Shown here: positions 39,001-49,277 of the stretch, in pieces
How positions within the stretch are numbered: position 1 is the stretch's first letter
Layout of the letters: every line of letters starts with the position of its first letter
Source of the DNA: Rhynchopus sp. YZ270_cl-10
Lineage: Eukaryota > Euglenozoa > Diplonemea > Diplonemida > Diplonemidae
Assembly: GCA_964035575.1 (NCBI GenBank)
Contig: OZ037853.1
Coordinates: forward strand, 1,334,501-1,398,500
DNA length: 64,000 bases
Direction of reading: 5' to 3'
Notes under the pieces: generated by a model
Databases searched by the model: none
Told to the model about the DNA's origin: nothing
What the model saw: the letters and a program-made list of their open reading frames with translations, nothing else
Program-made: the position numbers and the translations under genes

Positions 39001-41436
39001 GTGTGCTGTACGAACGTGCCTGCACAGAGCTGCTTGCGGCTGTGAAGGCGACACGCGGCAGTGATGTTGCCTGTGGAGATGCAGGTGTTGGTGGGGAGGG
39101 TGCTGTGACCGCAGGGTCGAATGCAGCAGCACTGCTGGCACGTGCACGCATCCCTGTGAGTGGGGAGGACCTGAGCGGGATCCGTGTGTCGAACTGCGAC
39201 CTGCGCGGGTCTCTGTTTGTGGAGACGGTGCTGACGGGCGCTTCCTTCTCGAACTGCTGGCTGGAGCACACTGAGTTCAACACCTGCGACATGGGTGGCA
39301 CGATGCTTCCTGACTGCTCCCTTGGCACACCACTTCCTGTACTGAAGCATAGTGCCTATGATGTGGCAATGACACCTGATGGCAGTCACATGGTAACAGC
39401 TGGCGAAGACGGCAGTGTACATGTGTGGAACCTGTCTTCTGGGGAAGAAGTGATGGTCTTGGAAGGACATTCGAGGTACTTGACTGCAGTGGCCGTAGCA
39501 CCTGATGGAACTCGCGTAGTTTCGCGCTCTGCTGACAAAACTGTGCGTGTGTGGGATATGCACACTGAGGAGGCAGTGTTCGTCTTGGAAGGCCACGAAG
39601 CTGAGGTGGGAACAGTGGCAATCACTCCCGACTGTTCTAAAGTTGTTTCAACTTCTGATTCAGACGGCATCTGTGTGTGGGATCTCTCGACGGGGATGGA
39701 AGTGCTGGCAATAAAGTCGCCTCGTAAGCTCAGCATGGTTATTACGAAGGGTGGAAGTCAAATAGTGACATGCTCTGAGGAGGTGCTGTGCGTATGGGAT
39801 CTGGTGACGGGGAAGCAGGAGATGCAGTGGCCTTGCTGTGTGAAGACTTCGCATGCACTGGCAGTCACTCCTGATGGATGCCATGTTGTTTCGTGCTGTG
39901 ATGATGGCGCACATCTTTGGAACCTCTCCACTGGGGCAGAGGTGATGGTGTTCCATGCCGACGCTGAGTTGAGAGCAGTGGCAGTCACTCCCGATGGATG
40001 TCACGTGGTTGCTGGATCCGAGAGCGGCAGTGTGCACGTTTGGAGCATTTCGACTGGGAAGGAGGTGACGGTGTTGCAAGGGCATACTACTCGTGTGAAT
40101 GCAGTGGCAGTATCACCAGATGGATGCCACGTGGTCACATGCTCCTACGACGAGACTGTTCGAGTGTGGAACATCACGACCGGGAAGGAGACACCAGGTT
40201 TCGAAGGATTCTCGTGCGGGTCTGTGGCAGTGGCCCCTGATGGATCTATTATTTCGTACGGTGGCAAGAGGAACTCCATCTGGAACGCATCCACCGGCAG
40301 GCAGACACAGTCAGTTGGTGATGATGCTGCTGCCGTGTCCCCAGATGGATCTCATGTAGTTTATTGCTCTTGCGACGACGCTGGCGAAGTGAGAGCGTGT
40401 GTGTGGGACGTTGCGACGGGGAACGTGCAGCCTTTGTGCACAGATTCCAGTGAGTTTGCGGTGTTCTTGAAACAGTCTAGAAAACTGTTTTGCTTTGCAG
40501 TATCTCCCGATGCATCTCACGTGGTGACCTGTTCACAGTTTTCACAGGAGAGGAACACTTTCTGTACGTATGTGTGGAGCATGCCGACTGGGAAGAAGGT
40601 GTCAGAATATGCAGGAACTACTTGCTTTCCCACAGGATGGAATGTTTCGAGAGGAAGGAGTGCCCGAAGCCTGAGCCCACCACCTGCACTCTTGGATGTG
40701 GCACTGTTGTCCCTGTCGGATGGAGTGGAAACGACGAGGGTGACAACGCTTGCAACACGTGCAGCTGCACTGAGAGCGGACACCTCATCTGCACTCTGAT
40801 TGCATGCCCTGACCTGCCTTGCCCAACAAAGAAGTCTTGTGAGCTTCAGTGCGGACTCCTGATGGAGTGCATGTGGTTTCGCACTATGCTGATTACTCCG
40901 TATACATGTGGAAACTTCACACTGGAGAAGAGACGATGGTATTCGAAGGACATACTAATTTTGTCCGCGACGTGACGGCGACTCGCGATGGATCTCGTCT
41001 TGTTTCATGCTCTCACGACGCGACTGTGCGTGTGTGGGATGTTGCCAGCGGGAAGGAGGTCTTCACCTTGCAGCATCATGAGTGCGTGTACGGAGTGGCA
41101 CTGACACCTGATGAAGCTCACGTGGTGTCGAGTACGGACAGTGTGAGTGTGTGGAGCATGACCACAGGTGAGAAGGTGGCAGAAATCAGGGCACATTGTA
41201 CTTTGGACAGACTTGCTGTGAGCCCTGATGGACGCGAAGTGATCTGTGATAGCGATGAAAACACTATGCGTGTGTGGACGATCTGCACTGGGGAAGACGG
41301 CACGATTGATGGGTTGCGGCTGAAGAGAGTGATCGGTGTTCCTCCAACAGTTCCTCGTGCATTAGGCTGTCGCAATGCTGATGCTGTGGAACCTGAACTT
41401 GCGAGACGGATTCTTTGTGCTGTCGAGAAGAAGTGA
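36036..41436 (+). CDS. Gene C: ankyrin-ART-NACHT-WD40 paralogue interrupted by a Cys-rich insert
   Basis: The start is set by the conserved leader and MGSGASK. The frame is open 348 bp further upstream, but only through the DUF4116 fragment and spacer. Effector, NACHT and pentapeptide parts are intact and nearly identical to A (Arg about 402, FTSTT, SEDELLY; GEGGSGKT; LVLDSLDE). Ten WD40 blades follow. Between blades 10 and 11 about 214 bp of foreign sequence (40636-40849) shifts the frame, and the unspliced reading ends at 40799 (1587 residues). Blades 11-14 and the usual tail continue in another frame at 40852-41436. Two splicing outcomes can be read. Joining 40659 to 40850 (weak GTGCCC donor) restores all 14 blades; joining 40567 to 40636 (strong GTATGT donor) enters the Cys-rich frame. 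The gene may therefore be a pseudogene, a rescued gene or a new fusion. Confidence 0.75.
40636..40849 (+). other. Cys-rich exon-like insert within the WD40 region of gene C
   Basis: In one frame it encodes MECFERKECPKPEPTTC, then LGCGTVVPVGWSGNDEGDN, CNTCSCTESGHLICTLIACP and CPTKKSCEL. The regular Cys spacing and the GWSG...N.CN.C.C pattern look like a small disulfide-rich extracellular module. The module is preceded by a pyrimidine-rich acceptor (TTGCTTTCCCACAG, ending 40635). It is closed by GTGAGCTTCAG (40839-40849), which looks like a donor joined directly to an acceptor. Genes A and B lack the segment. The simplest reading is an exon, with its splice borders, pasted in from another gene. 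Confidence 0.7.
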
Positions 41437-42281
41437 GCGCACTGTTCGTACTTGCTCTTTGTGTTTGCCTCTTTTCCGAGACGAATGCAGTCTGAGTGAC
41501 GAGGACGCACGAATGGTGTTGACACTGCCTCGTGCGGTGGTGCCCTCATGCCACTGCGGGTGCGTTGTGCGAGGACAGAAGACCGGCTTGTCGAGGTGTG
41601 ACACTGCCAGTGCACTAAGTGTGCTGTCTGTTCATATTCACACATCTTTTCCAAGATGTGTTGCGATTACACATGTGTTCTGTTCGTTTTGTGGATGTTT
41701 ACGTTAGATTTGGAGTGAACATAACACCTGCAGACTTGCTTGTTGCGGGTGTTTTCACCACCATGCATGCATTGTGCTTTGACCACTTGGTTTTTGGAGT
41801 GTCACACACTGCCACTTCCACATCTGTACACTATTCATTTCCGACTTTGCTTTTCCCTGGAGTTTGGGGCTCTTGCTGTTTCGTTTTACCAAGGTGGAAC
41901 GTTAAAGAATTCCACACACCTTCCATATTTTTGTGTTGAATGATTGTACTTAAAGGAGCCTTTATTTAATTCCCACAAGACACGGAGACGCACACAGTGT
42001 CACTGCCAGCTGCTAACTGCACGACGCACACCCTCCTCTCCTCTCCTCCCCTGTCCATTACACTAGTATGAGCAACTTTTCAGTTTCACTCACCACAGAT
42101 TGACAACCCCACCCCCTTTTTGTTTCTTACCTCTTACCACATCTCCTGTCTGACCTGAAACCCCCCTGCCCACACCCTTGACCTCACCACGAAGGAGCAG
42201 GAACACCCTTTCCTCCACTCTGCACACAAACCAACTTCCTCTGAGGACAGCTCCCTCCCCTCCCCTCCCCTCCTCTCCACG
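41437..42281. other. 3' flank of gene C and leader of the DUF4116 gene
   Basis: 41437-41945 is the conserved NLR 3' flank. 41985-42160 matches the A and B flanks again (GTGTCACTGCCAGCTGCTAAC, TCCATTACACTAGTATGAG, GACAACCCCACCCCC). The rest is CT-rich sequence (CCCCTCCCCTCC words) leading to the ATG at 42282. There is no gene. Confidence 0.6.
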
Positions 42282-45200
42282 ATGGAGCTGTGCGTACTAG
42301 ACGTGTCGTCTGGATACGAAAGCTTTCTCGAAGTGGACGATGTGGAGACTGTGACGACGTTGACAGGACGCGCAGCAGAAGTGCTGGGGATGACTGCGGA
42401 CGTGGCCGCACTCGTGTTGATGCACAACGGCACACCTCTGCTGGATGCGGAGGAGGACCCGGACGTGACGCGCGTCTGCGACTGCTCTGTGGAGGCAGGG
42501 ACGACGGTCGAGGTGCACATCGGGAACGCGCACATTGTGTCCGGCTTTGCGAACGGGACGATTCGCAGTCTTGCGGAGCAGCCGGAATGGGTGCGCGGGG
42601 ACCTAGAGTGCTGTGTGGCGGCTGTGACGGCCAACGGCGCACACCTTGCTGATGCTGCCGAAGAGCTGCGGTGCGACGTTCGTGTGGTGCTGGCAGCCGT
42701 TCAGAACAGACCACAGGCAATCCGTCATGCACACGAGAGCATGTGGGAGGACGCTGGCGTGCTGAAGGCAGTGCTCACAGACATCGCCTGGCTGGCAGCT
42801 GACGCACCCGAGCAGTGCCGCAGCGACCGCAGCTTTGCCATGCGTGCTATCGATGCAAACGCGAACTGCTTGACCTACCTGCCTGCGTTTGTTGACGACG
42901 AGGAGGTCGTGTGGCATGCATTCCAAGGGTTGGGGCACGTCCGCACTGCAGGCGAGACCCTGCGCGCCAGCACCGCCTTCGCGAAGCGCTGCGTGGAAAG
43001 ACACCCGCAAACAGCGTTCTGCGGCTTTGACGACACTGTGCGTGATGATGATGAGGTGGTGCGTTTGGCAGTGACGTATTCGGGTATGTGCTTTCGTTTT
43101 CGTTTTGATGATTCATGTCAAGCGCCTTCTTTTGTGAGGTCTTAACACTGTTCAACGATCCGTTTGTCTTCCTTCTTTTTTAGAACCAACTGAGTGGGGT
43201 GTAGTGCCTTGTGTAGTCCGCCGTTGATCGGTGAGGGCGTTTGCACTTTCCAATTTCTCTTCTTTGTTTCATTACTCTAAGCCCCCCCTGCTCCTCCCTC
43301 ACCTACCTCCCTCCCTCCCCACCTCAGGCGCGAACCTCGAGCACGCGAGCCTGCGTCTCCGCGACGATGAAGACACGGTACTCCTTGCACTGCGCTCTGA
43401 AAGGTGCGGGTTTCAGTATGCCTCGGACCGGGTGCGTGCTTGCGCTACGATGGCCGAGGCTGCTGCGACAGTGCACCATGGCTCGCCGCTGATGTACATT
43501 CTCCCAGACGCTGTGTCGGACGAGGACATGGTTCACCGCATGCTTGAAGCGAATGGGGGTCTGCTTGAGTACCTTCGTGTTGACTCTATACGAGCAGACC
43601 CTCGCCTCGTCCGCGCTGCCATCACCTCGGCGAAGAGCGGACGCCTGCTCCGCCATGCTTCAGAGGAGCTTCGTTCCTCGCGCGACTTCTTTTTGTCGCT
43701 GCCTCCCCCTCAGCAGGGTGAGGCCTTTGTTCACACGACGTTGCTGGATGATGAAGAGCTCGCACGGAGCAGTGTCGAGTATGAGGGGGGCGTGCTGAAG
43801 CATTTGAACGAGAGGCTGCGGGACGACACGGCGTTGGTGCGTGCTGCAGCAAGGCAGAGTGGTGGCAGTGTGCAGTACGCCTCGGAACGGTGCCGCGACG
43901 ATGCGGTGACCATGAGGCTGGCGGTCCGCTCCTCCTGGCATTCCTTTCAGTACGCGACGGAGCGTCTTCGGAGCGACGCGGACTTTGTTCTCGACGCCTG
44001 CAAGACCGTGCATTGGGTGCTGCAATACGTTCCCACCCTCACGGCAGACGCACAATTCATGACAACTGCGACAGAAGCATACCCTGCTGCGTACGAATAT
44101 GCGTCGCCCACACTACGCGGCGACGCTGCCTTTGCTATCTCATGCCTCTCACGATGTGGTGCCGCCCTGCAACATGCGTCAATGGACCTTCAAGACGACC
44201 CAGATGTGGTGCGCTCTGCAGTCACCAACAGCGCTTCTGCTCTGCGGTACGCATCGCTGTCCTTACGAGACGATGAAACCTTCATGCTCGAGATCCTTGC
44301 AGTGAAAGGCATGGCTCTTGAATATGCCTCAAAAAGACTGCAAAGGGACTATGATGTGGTCTTAACTGCAGTGGCGAATGATGCCGAGGCGCTGCGGATC
44401 GCTGTGGACACCTTTTTTGTGTTGGACCATGAGAACATCGACACACAATGCGCTACCATTTTCTTGGCGGCATTGAAACAGAACACCGATATTGCGCTGC
44501 GGTACGCCCCCGCGTCAGCGCTGACAGACCGTGCACTGCTTCTCCCTCTCTTAGCGAAGGATGGAAGCCTTCTCAAACGTCTTCCCACAGAGATGCGCTG
44601 CGAAGAAGAGATCTGTCTCGCAGCTGTCTCGAGTTACGCCTACTCTCTTCAGCACTGTGTCGACCCCAGCCGTGCTGTGGTGCTTGCCGCAGTCTCGCGC
44701 TCGGGGGAGTGCTTGCGTTATGCAGAAGCATTTCAGAGTGATACTGCCATTTGTTGCGCAGCCCTGAAACGCTCTTCCAGCGCTATGAAGTATTGTGCCT
44801 TCAGGGGCGACCCAGCCTTCGTCCTCACCGCCATGGAGGAAACCGGGGTGAACTGTCTGTCCTACGCGGATGATGTGCTGAGGCAGGACCACACCTTTCT
44901 CGCAAAAGAAGTGCTTCCTCGGTTCGGCGCGATGACGTTGCGGCTGGCGGGTGGAGTGCTGCGGGAGGCAGAGTTCTTTTGCACAGTTATTCGGATCGCT
45001 TCTGAAGCGAACAATCCTGACAACGGAACCCCAGAGGAGGAGACACACATTGCAGAAGAAGCTGATGCGAAGAAGAAGAAGAAGAAGATGACAGTAGAAC
45101 AACGTCACAACACAGAGGATGAAACCTTTCAAGAGATTGTTTCCGATGCGATCGGCTCCGCAGATTATTCGCTTCGCAATGATGCAGCCTTTTTCACAAA

Positions 45201-46704
45201 ACTATTCTCAGTGTTCGAGACGGAAGGGGCAGGGGAAGGGAGACCAATCTTGCAGAGGTTTGCAAAGCGCTACGCTCTGCTCCTCCTCCCGCATGCAAGC
45301 TCGAATGTGAGAGAAGACCGAGAATTTATGGGGACCGTGGTGGCACGGTGTCCAGGTGCACTGCGCTTTGCGTCGGAGGAGCTGCGAGGGGATGAGGGGT
45401 TTGTGTTGTCCGGGGCGACGGTGGATGGGTCCGTTGTGAGGTACGCAAGCAGCAGGTTGCGGCGTGATAAATCTGTTGGGATGCGTTGTGTGGCGCGGGA
45501 TGGGATGGCTTTGGAGTATTTGGAAGACAACCTGCGGAACGACGTTGAAGTGGTGCGCTGTGCATTACGTGCTTCAGTCGATGAAGACACACCATACGGG
45601 GCCCTCAAATTCATCAAATTCAAGCTTCAAAACGACCAAGAATTTGCAGCAGAAATGGTCGCTGCCGACCCCCACAATTTACAGTACTTCCCTTCCTTCC
45701 AAAGCTACCGCGACATTGTGTTGTCCGCTGTCAAAGCAGACTACACTGCTATGCTCCACGCAGGACGCAGTTTGCGGTCGCAAAAGTCGTTCATCCTCTC
45801 TGCCATCAAAGAGGCGGGCACCTACAAGGTTCTGTACCACGCGGCACAGAGCTTTATGGACTCAAACATCCCATTGTATGTCTCCAGCATTATTTCGAAG
45901 AAGATCAGCATACGCGAAGTCGGTCATCTTCTCGAATCATCCGAGTTTTTTAAGGCATTATTCCAGAGCACTGCAGGGTGGAGCGATCGAGAGTACCTCT
46001 TAACTCACTGCACAGCCACGGCACGCTGTCTAGACGCGAAGTTTGTTCTCCGCCACAACATTCCCTTACGCTACCTGCACCACACACAACGTGACAACGA
46101 GGAGTTCATGCTGCACCTCGTGCAAAAGGATGGCCTGCACCTCAGACATGCCTCAAAAAGGATTCGCGACATTCACACCATCGTTTTCGCTGCAGTACAG
46201 ACAACCGGGCTGGCCCTCCGATTTGCGTCGACTGCACTACAGAAAGACGCAAAAATTGTGTGCGCAGCAGTCTCGACGGATGGCATGGCGCTTCAATATG
46301 TGATAGGAGGGTGCCATGGTGCAGTGGAGGCTGCGTTGAAAGAGAACGGTGCTGCGGTGCAGTTTGTGGAGGAGGTGACGAAGGAGATGGCGGTGTTGGC
46401 TGTGACGCATACGTGCACTGCGTTGGGGTATGTGGGTGACGTGTTTTGTGATGACGAAGATGTGGTGGTGGCAGCGGTCTCGCAGTGTGGTGCGTTGTTG
46501 CACCTTGCAAGCAAAAGGTTGCAAGCATGTGAGAGTGTTGTGCGTGCAGCAGTCGTCAAGGGAGGGGGTTGTGGAGCAGGTGGCCACCCCGATGTTGTCG
46601 AGCAGGTGGTCCACGATGTACAACGGGCGGAGCTTTTTACTACTGCTGGGTACGCTGTCGCCTGCACAGCGCTCTGCTGGTGCGTTAACACCTTCTTCAT
46701 GTAA
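42282..46704 (+). CDS. DUF4116-repeat protein with ubiquitin-like N-terminus, two exons
   Basis: Exons 42282-43083 and 43328-46704 join in phase 1 (GTATGT donor, CCTCAG acceptor) to give 1392 residues. Residues 1-82 read like a ubiquitin-like beta-grasp domain (YESFLEVDDVETVTTLTGRA, VLMHNGTPLLDAEEDP, VEAGTTVEVHI). The remainder is a long series of roughly 50-residue DUF4116-type repeats of the form L-R-D-D-x-F-V-L-x-A-V...A-L-x-Y-A-S, including LRDDETFMLEILAVKGMALE and LRGDEGFVLSGATVDGS. A Lys-rich linker (AKKKKKKM) lies near residue 847. The C-terminus ends in a hydrophobic stretch (AGYAVACTALCWCVNTFFM) that could be a tail anchor. DUF4116 occurs in protists and some large viruses and bacteria, without a known function. 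Its 3' part is duplicated at 35113-35752. Confidence 0.8.
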
Positions 46705-47215
46705 AAGAAAAGCAATGAGTTGGTGTGGGTAGCGTACCAAGTAAACAAAAGACGAACGGGGTTTTCATTATTCTTCCGACCGAGCTGCGTTTTAGCACCG
46801 TTTTCAATTACTCTTTTCTTCTTTGCAAAACTCTCCATTACCTAGTACTAATGGCAAATATGGCACTGTCCTGGACGACATACGATGTCCGGAGGACAAT
46901 AAAGATCTCCCCCGGTGGAACTGAACAAATACTTTTTAAAGGAGTGTGTGTATTCCTTGAATAAGGCAATTAGGCAATGCTCAGTTACCAACTTATCTTT
47001 TATTAGGTGGCGAAGCACAAGAGGCTTAGGTTCATCTTCACAAGCCTTTCTTTTTGTACAGCTATACAATACGTCTGGAAATGAAAGACGTGCTCTTCGA
47101 TTGTCATGAGTCTTACCGTTTCCCCCCTCCTCCCCTTTGTGTTCCACCTCTCCCCTTTACTTCAGGACGCGTTTTTTTCGGGGTTTTTTCGGGGGTTTTT
47201 TTCGGGTTTTAAAAA

Positions 47216-47285
47216 CGGATGGATGCGATCAATAAACAATAAATAACGAACAAATAAAGAACGGGGGGGTATTTCATTTCATTTA
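47216..47285 (+). repeat. 70-bp dispersed repeat (GATGGATGCGATCAA family)
   Basis: Matches 55479-55548 in the same orientation, including AATAAATAAAGAACGGGG-like sequence, a G run and GGTATTTCATT. It lies directly ahead of the TCATGTGT array here; the second copy is not next to an array. Confidence 0.7.
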
Positions 47286-47303
47286 TCTTTATGAACGATG
47301 ACA

Positions 47304-47623
47304 TCATGTGTTCATGTGTTCATGTGTTCATGTGTTCATGTGTTCATGTGTTCATGTGTTCATGTGTTCATGTGTTCATGTGTTCATGTGTTCATGTGTT
47401 CATGTGTTCATGTGTTCATGTGTTCATGTGTTCATGTGTTCATGTGTTCATGTGTTCATGTGTTCATGTGTTCATGTGTTCATGTGTTCATGTGTTCATG
47501 TGTTCATGTGTTCATGTGTTCATGTGTTCATGTGTTCATGTGTTCATGTGTTCATGTGTTCATGTGTTCATGTGTTCATGTGTTCATGTGTTCATGTGTT
47601 CATGTGTTCATGTGTTCATGTGT
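47304..47623. repeat. Tandem array of 8-bp unit TCATGTGT (40 copies)
   Basis: 320 bp of perfect repeats. All three forward frames cycle through one eight-residue peptide (VHVFMCSC) and are not genes. The period equals that of the arrays at 5927 and 57174, but the unit sequence differs. Confidence 0.95.
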
Positions 47624-49277
47624 CGCTCGATGTAGTGTAGGTTAAGGGTTAAGGTTATTTTTGTATTGTGTACAGCTTTTAGGAACAGGGTGTGGGTGGA
47701 TGGTCCAAGGAGGCTTGGGACGTCTGCACGCCAGCAAACCCGTTCAATCAGTATGCATGTTACCAACTTTCTTTGTGTTGTGATTTTTTTTTGTCTTCCT
47801 TTGGAGACCTTCTGTCGACCCGATGTCGACTTTTTACGTTTTTTTTACGTTTTTTTTCCGGTTTTCGTATTTTTTTGGTATTTCTCTCAACTGTGCATGT
47901 CAAGTGGTTGGCACAGATCACACGAGATGGCTTTCATTACAGCCACATTGGTGTGATTTTTCGTGTTATTTCACAGCAGCACAGTGCAAAGAAAGCGACA
48001 GACAGAGAGAGAGAGAATTACAAAATACATTGTAGCTGCGTCTACATGCTTTTGACAGCACACCTCTCTGTGGGGAAGCATGTCGACGGGGTTATATTTT
48101 TCTTTATGACGGGGAAATGACTGTGTGCGTGCTTACAGTTTCCCTACCTGCCTGTAAGCAAACCCTACCATGCAATACTCCTGGAGGGGTTCGATGACCC
48201 GCCGGAGTGTCACCTTGCGTCCCAGAGAGGCGTTTTGCACATTATCAACTTCACTTTTTTCTCTTTGTGTATTGTAGTCACTTTTTGCGTTTTTTTCCTC
48301 ATTTTCCTCCCCTGTCCCCACCCCCACCTTCCACATCACCACGTTTTCGGTAATTTATATCACTACTGAACTCGTCGATCCTACGCCTGAGGAGTTTCTC
48401 TGTGGAAGCGTACAATTGAACAAAACTATCTCCCCCTTATTTGTTTCCGGCATTTTCCTGTGTTGGGTGAAGTACCCGACTGTACTCACAAAAGTACTTC
48501 TCCGAAGAACGCTGTGTTTTCTATTCTCTGTCTTGACCCTCTCAAATGCTTTCCGTGAACTGAAAGTATATGAATCTAACTATTCTCTCTTCGTATTTTG
48601 TTATCCCCATTTTTTATTGATTCTTGTGATCCCCACATCATCCCCGCAATTTGCCTTCATTGATACAAATGTGTGCTTGCCGTGAGGCGCATGCAATTTG
48701 GCAGCTTTCCTCTTTTCATCGATACCTGTGCAAGAGGCAAGGTTGTTTGAATAAAAGAACTCACCCCCCAAAAATCTGCTTTTTTTTGAAACTCTGCGCC
48801 GAGTCCATTTTTCGCTCTCATGTTAAAAGCCTTAAAGGTATTATTATCGGTTCACCATTCCTTTCAACGTATATTCCAAAATTATGAACTCCGGCTGGAG
48901 AACTGATATCATCCCTGACAACAAGCTTTGTGGAAACCAGCGCAGCTGATGCTGCGCGATAACGAATATGATCAAAGGTGACTAAAAAGACGAGTGCGTG
49001 GAAGCGTGCACCTAACAAACTGTCCCCCTGTTTCGTTCCCGTTTTTCCTGTGTGGGTGAAGATAACTGGCTTGTGGCAGCCAAGCGTTCATAGCGACGTT
49101 GCTTTTTGATCCTTCGATGTCGGCTCTTACTAGCCTAGACAAGCAGAATTGTCTAAGGGTTGGATTATTCACCCACTAACAAGGGAACGTGAGCTACATA
49201 CTGATATGATAGCTATTGACACCGTAGTATTTTCAAATCCTCACACAGCCCCTCCCTCCCCACCTCCCCCTCTCCTC

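Larger units (their letters stand above)
46705..49277. other. Spacer with an 8-bp tandem array
   Basis: Contains a single-arm GGTAGCGTACC relative (46722-46770), a 70-bp repeat with GATGGATGCGATCAA (47216-47285, also 55479-55548), the TCATGTGT array (47304-47623), the hairpin repeat with GAACTGAAAGTATATG (48535-48582), and GGAAGCGTGCACCTAACAAA-type repeats (48399-48480, 48997-49070). A word GCTATTGACACCGTAG lies at 49207-49235. Open frames here have no coding character. The last 40 bases are C-rich leader. Confidence 0.6.

Noticed and set aside
47291-47645. Three overlapping open frames over the TCATGTGT array
   Set aside because: Same artefact of a stop-free 8-bp unit.
47692-48120. 142-codon frame after the TCATGTGT array as a gene
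   Set aside because: Phe-rich composition from T-runs, no domain, no splice or leader signals, and AT-rich context like the surrounding spacer.
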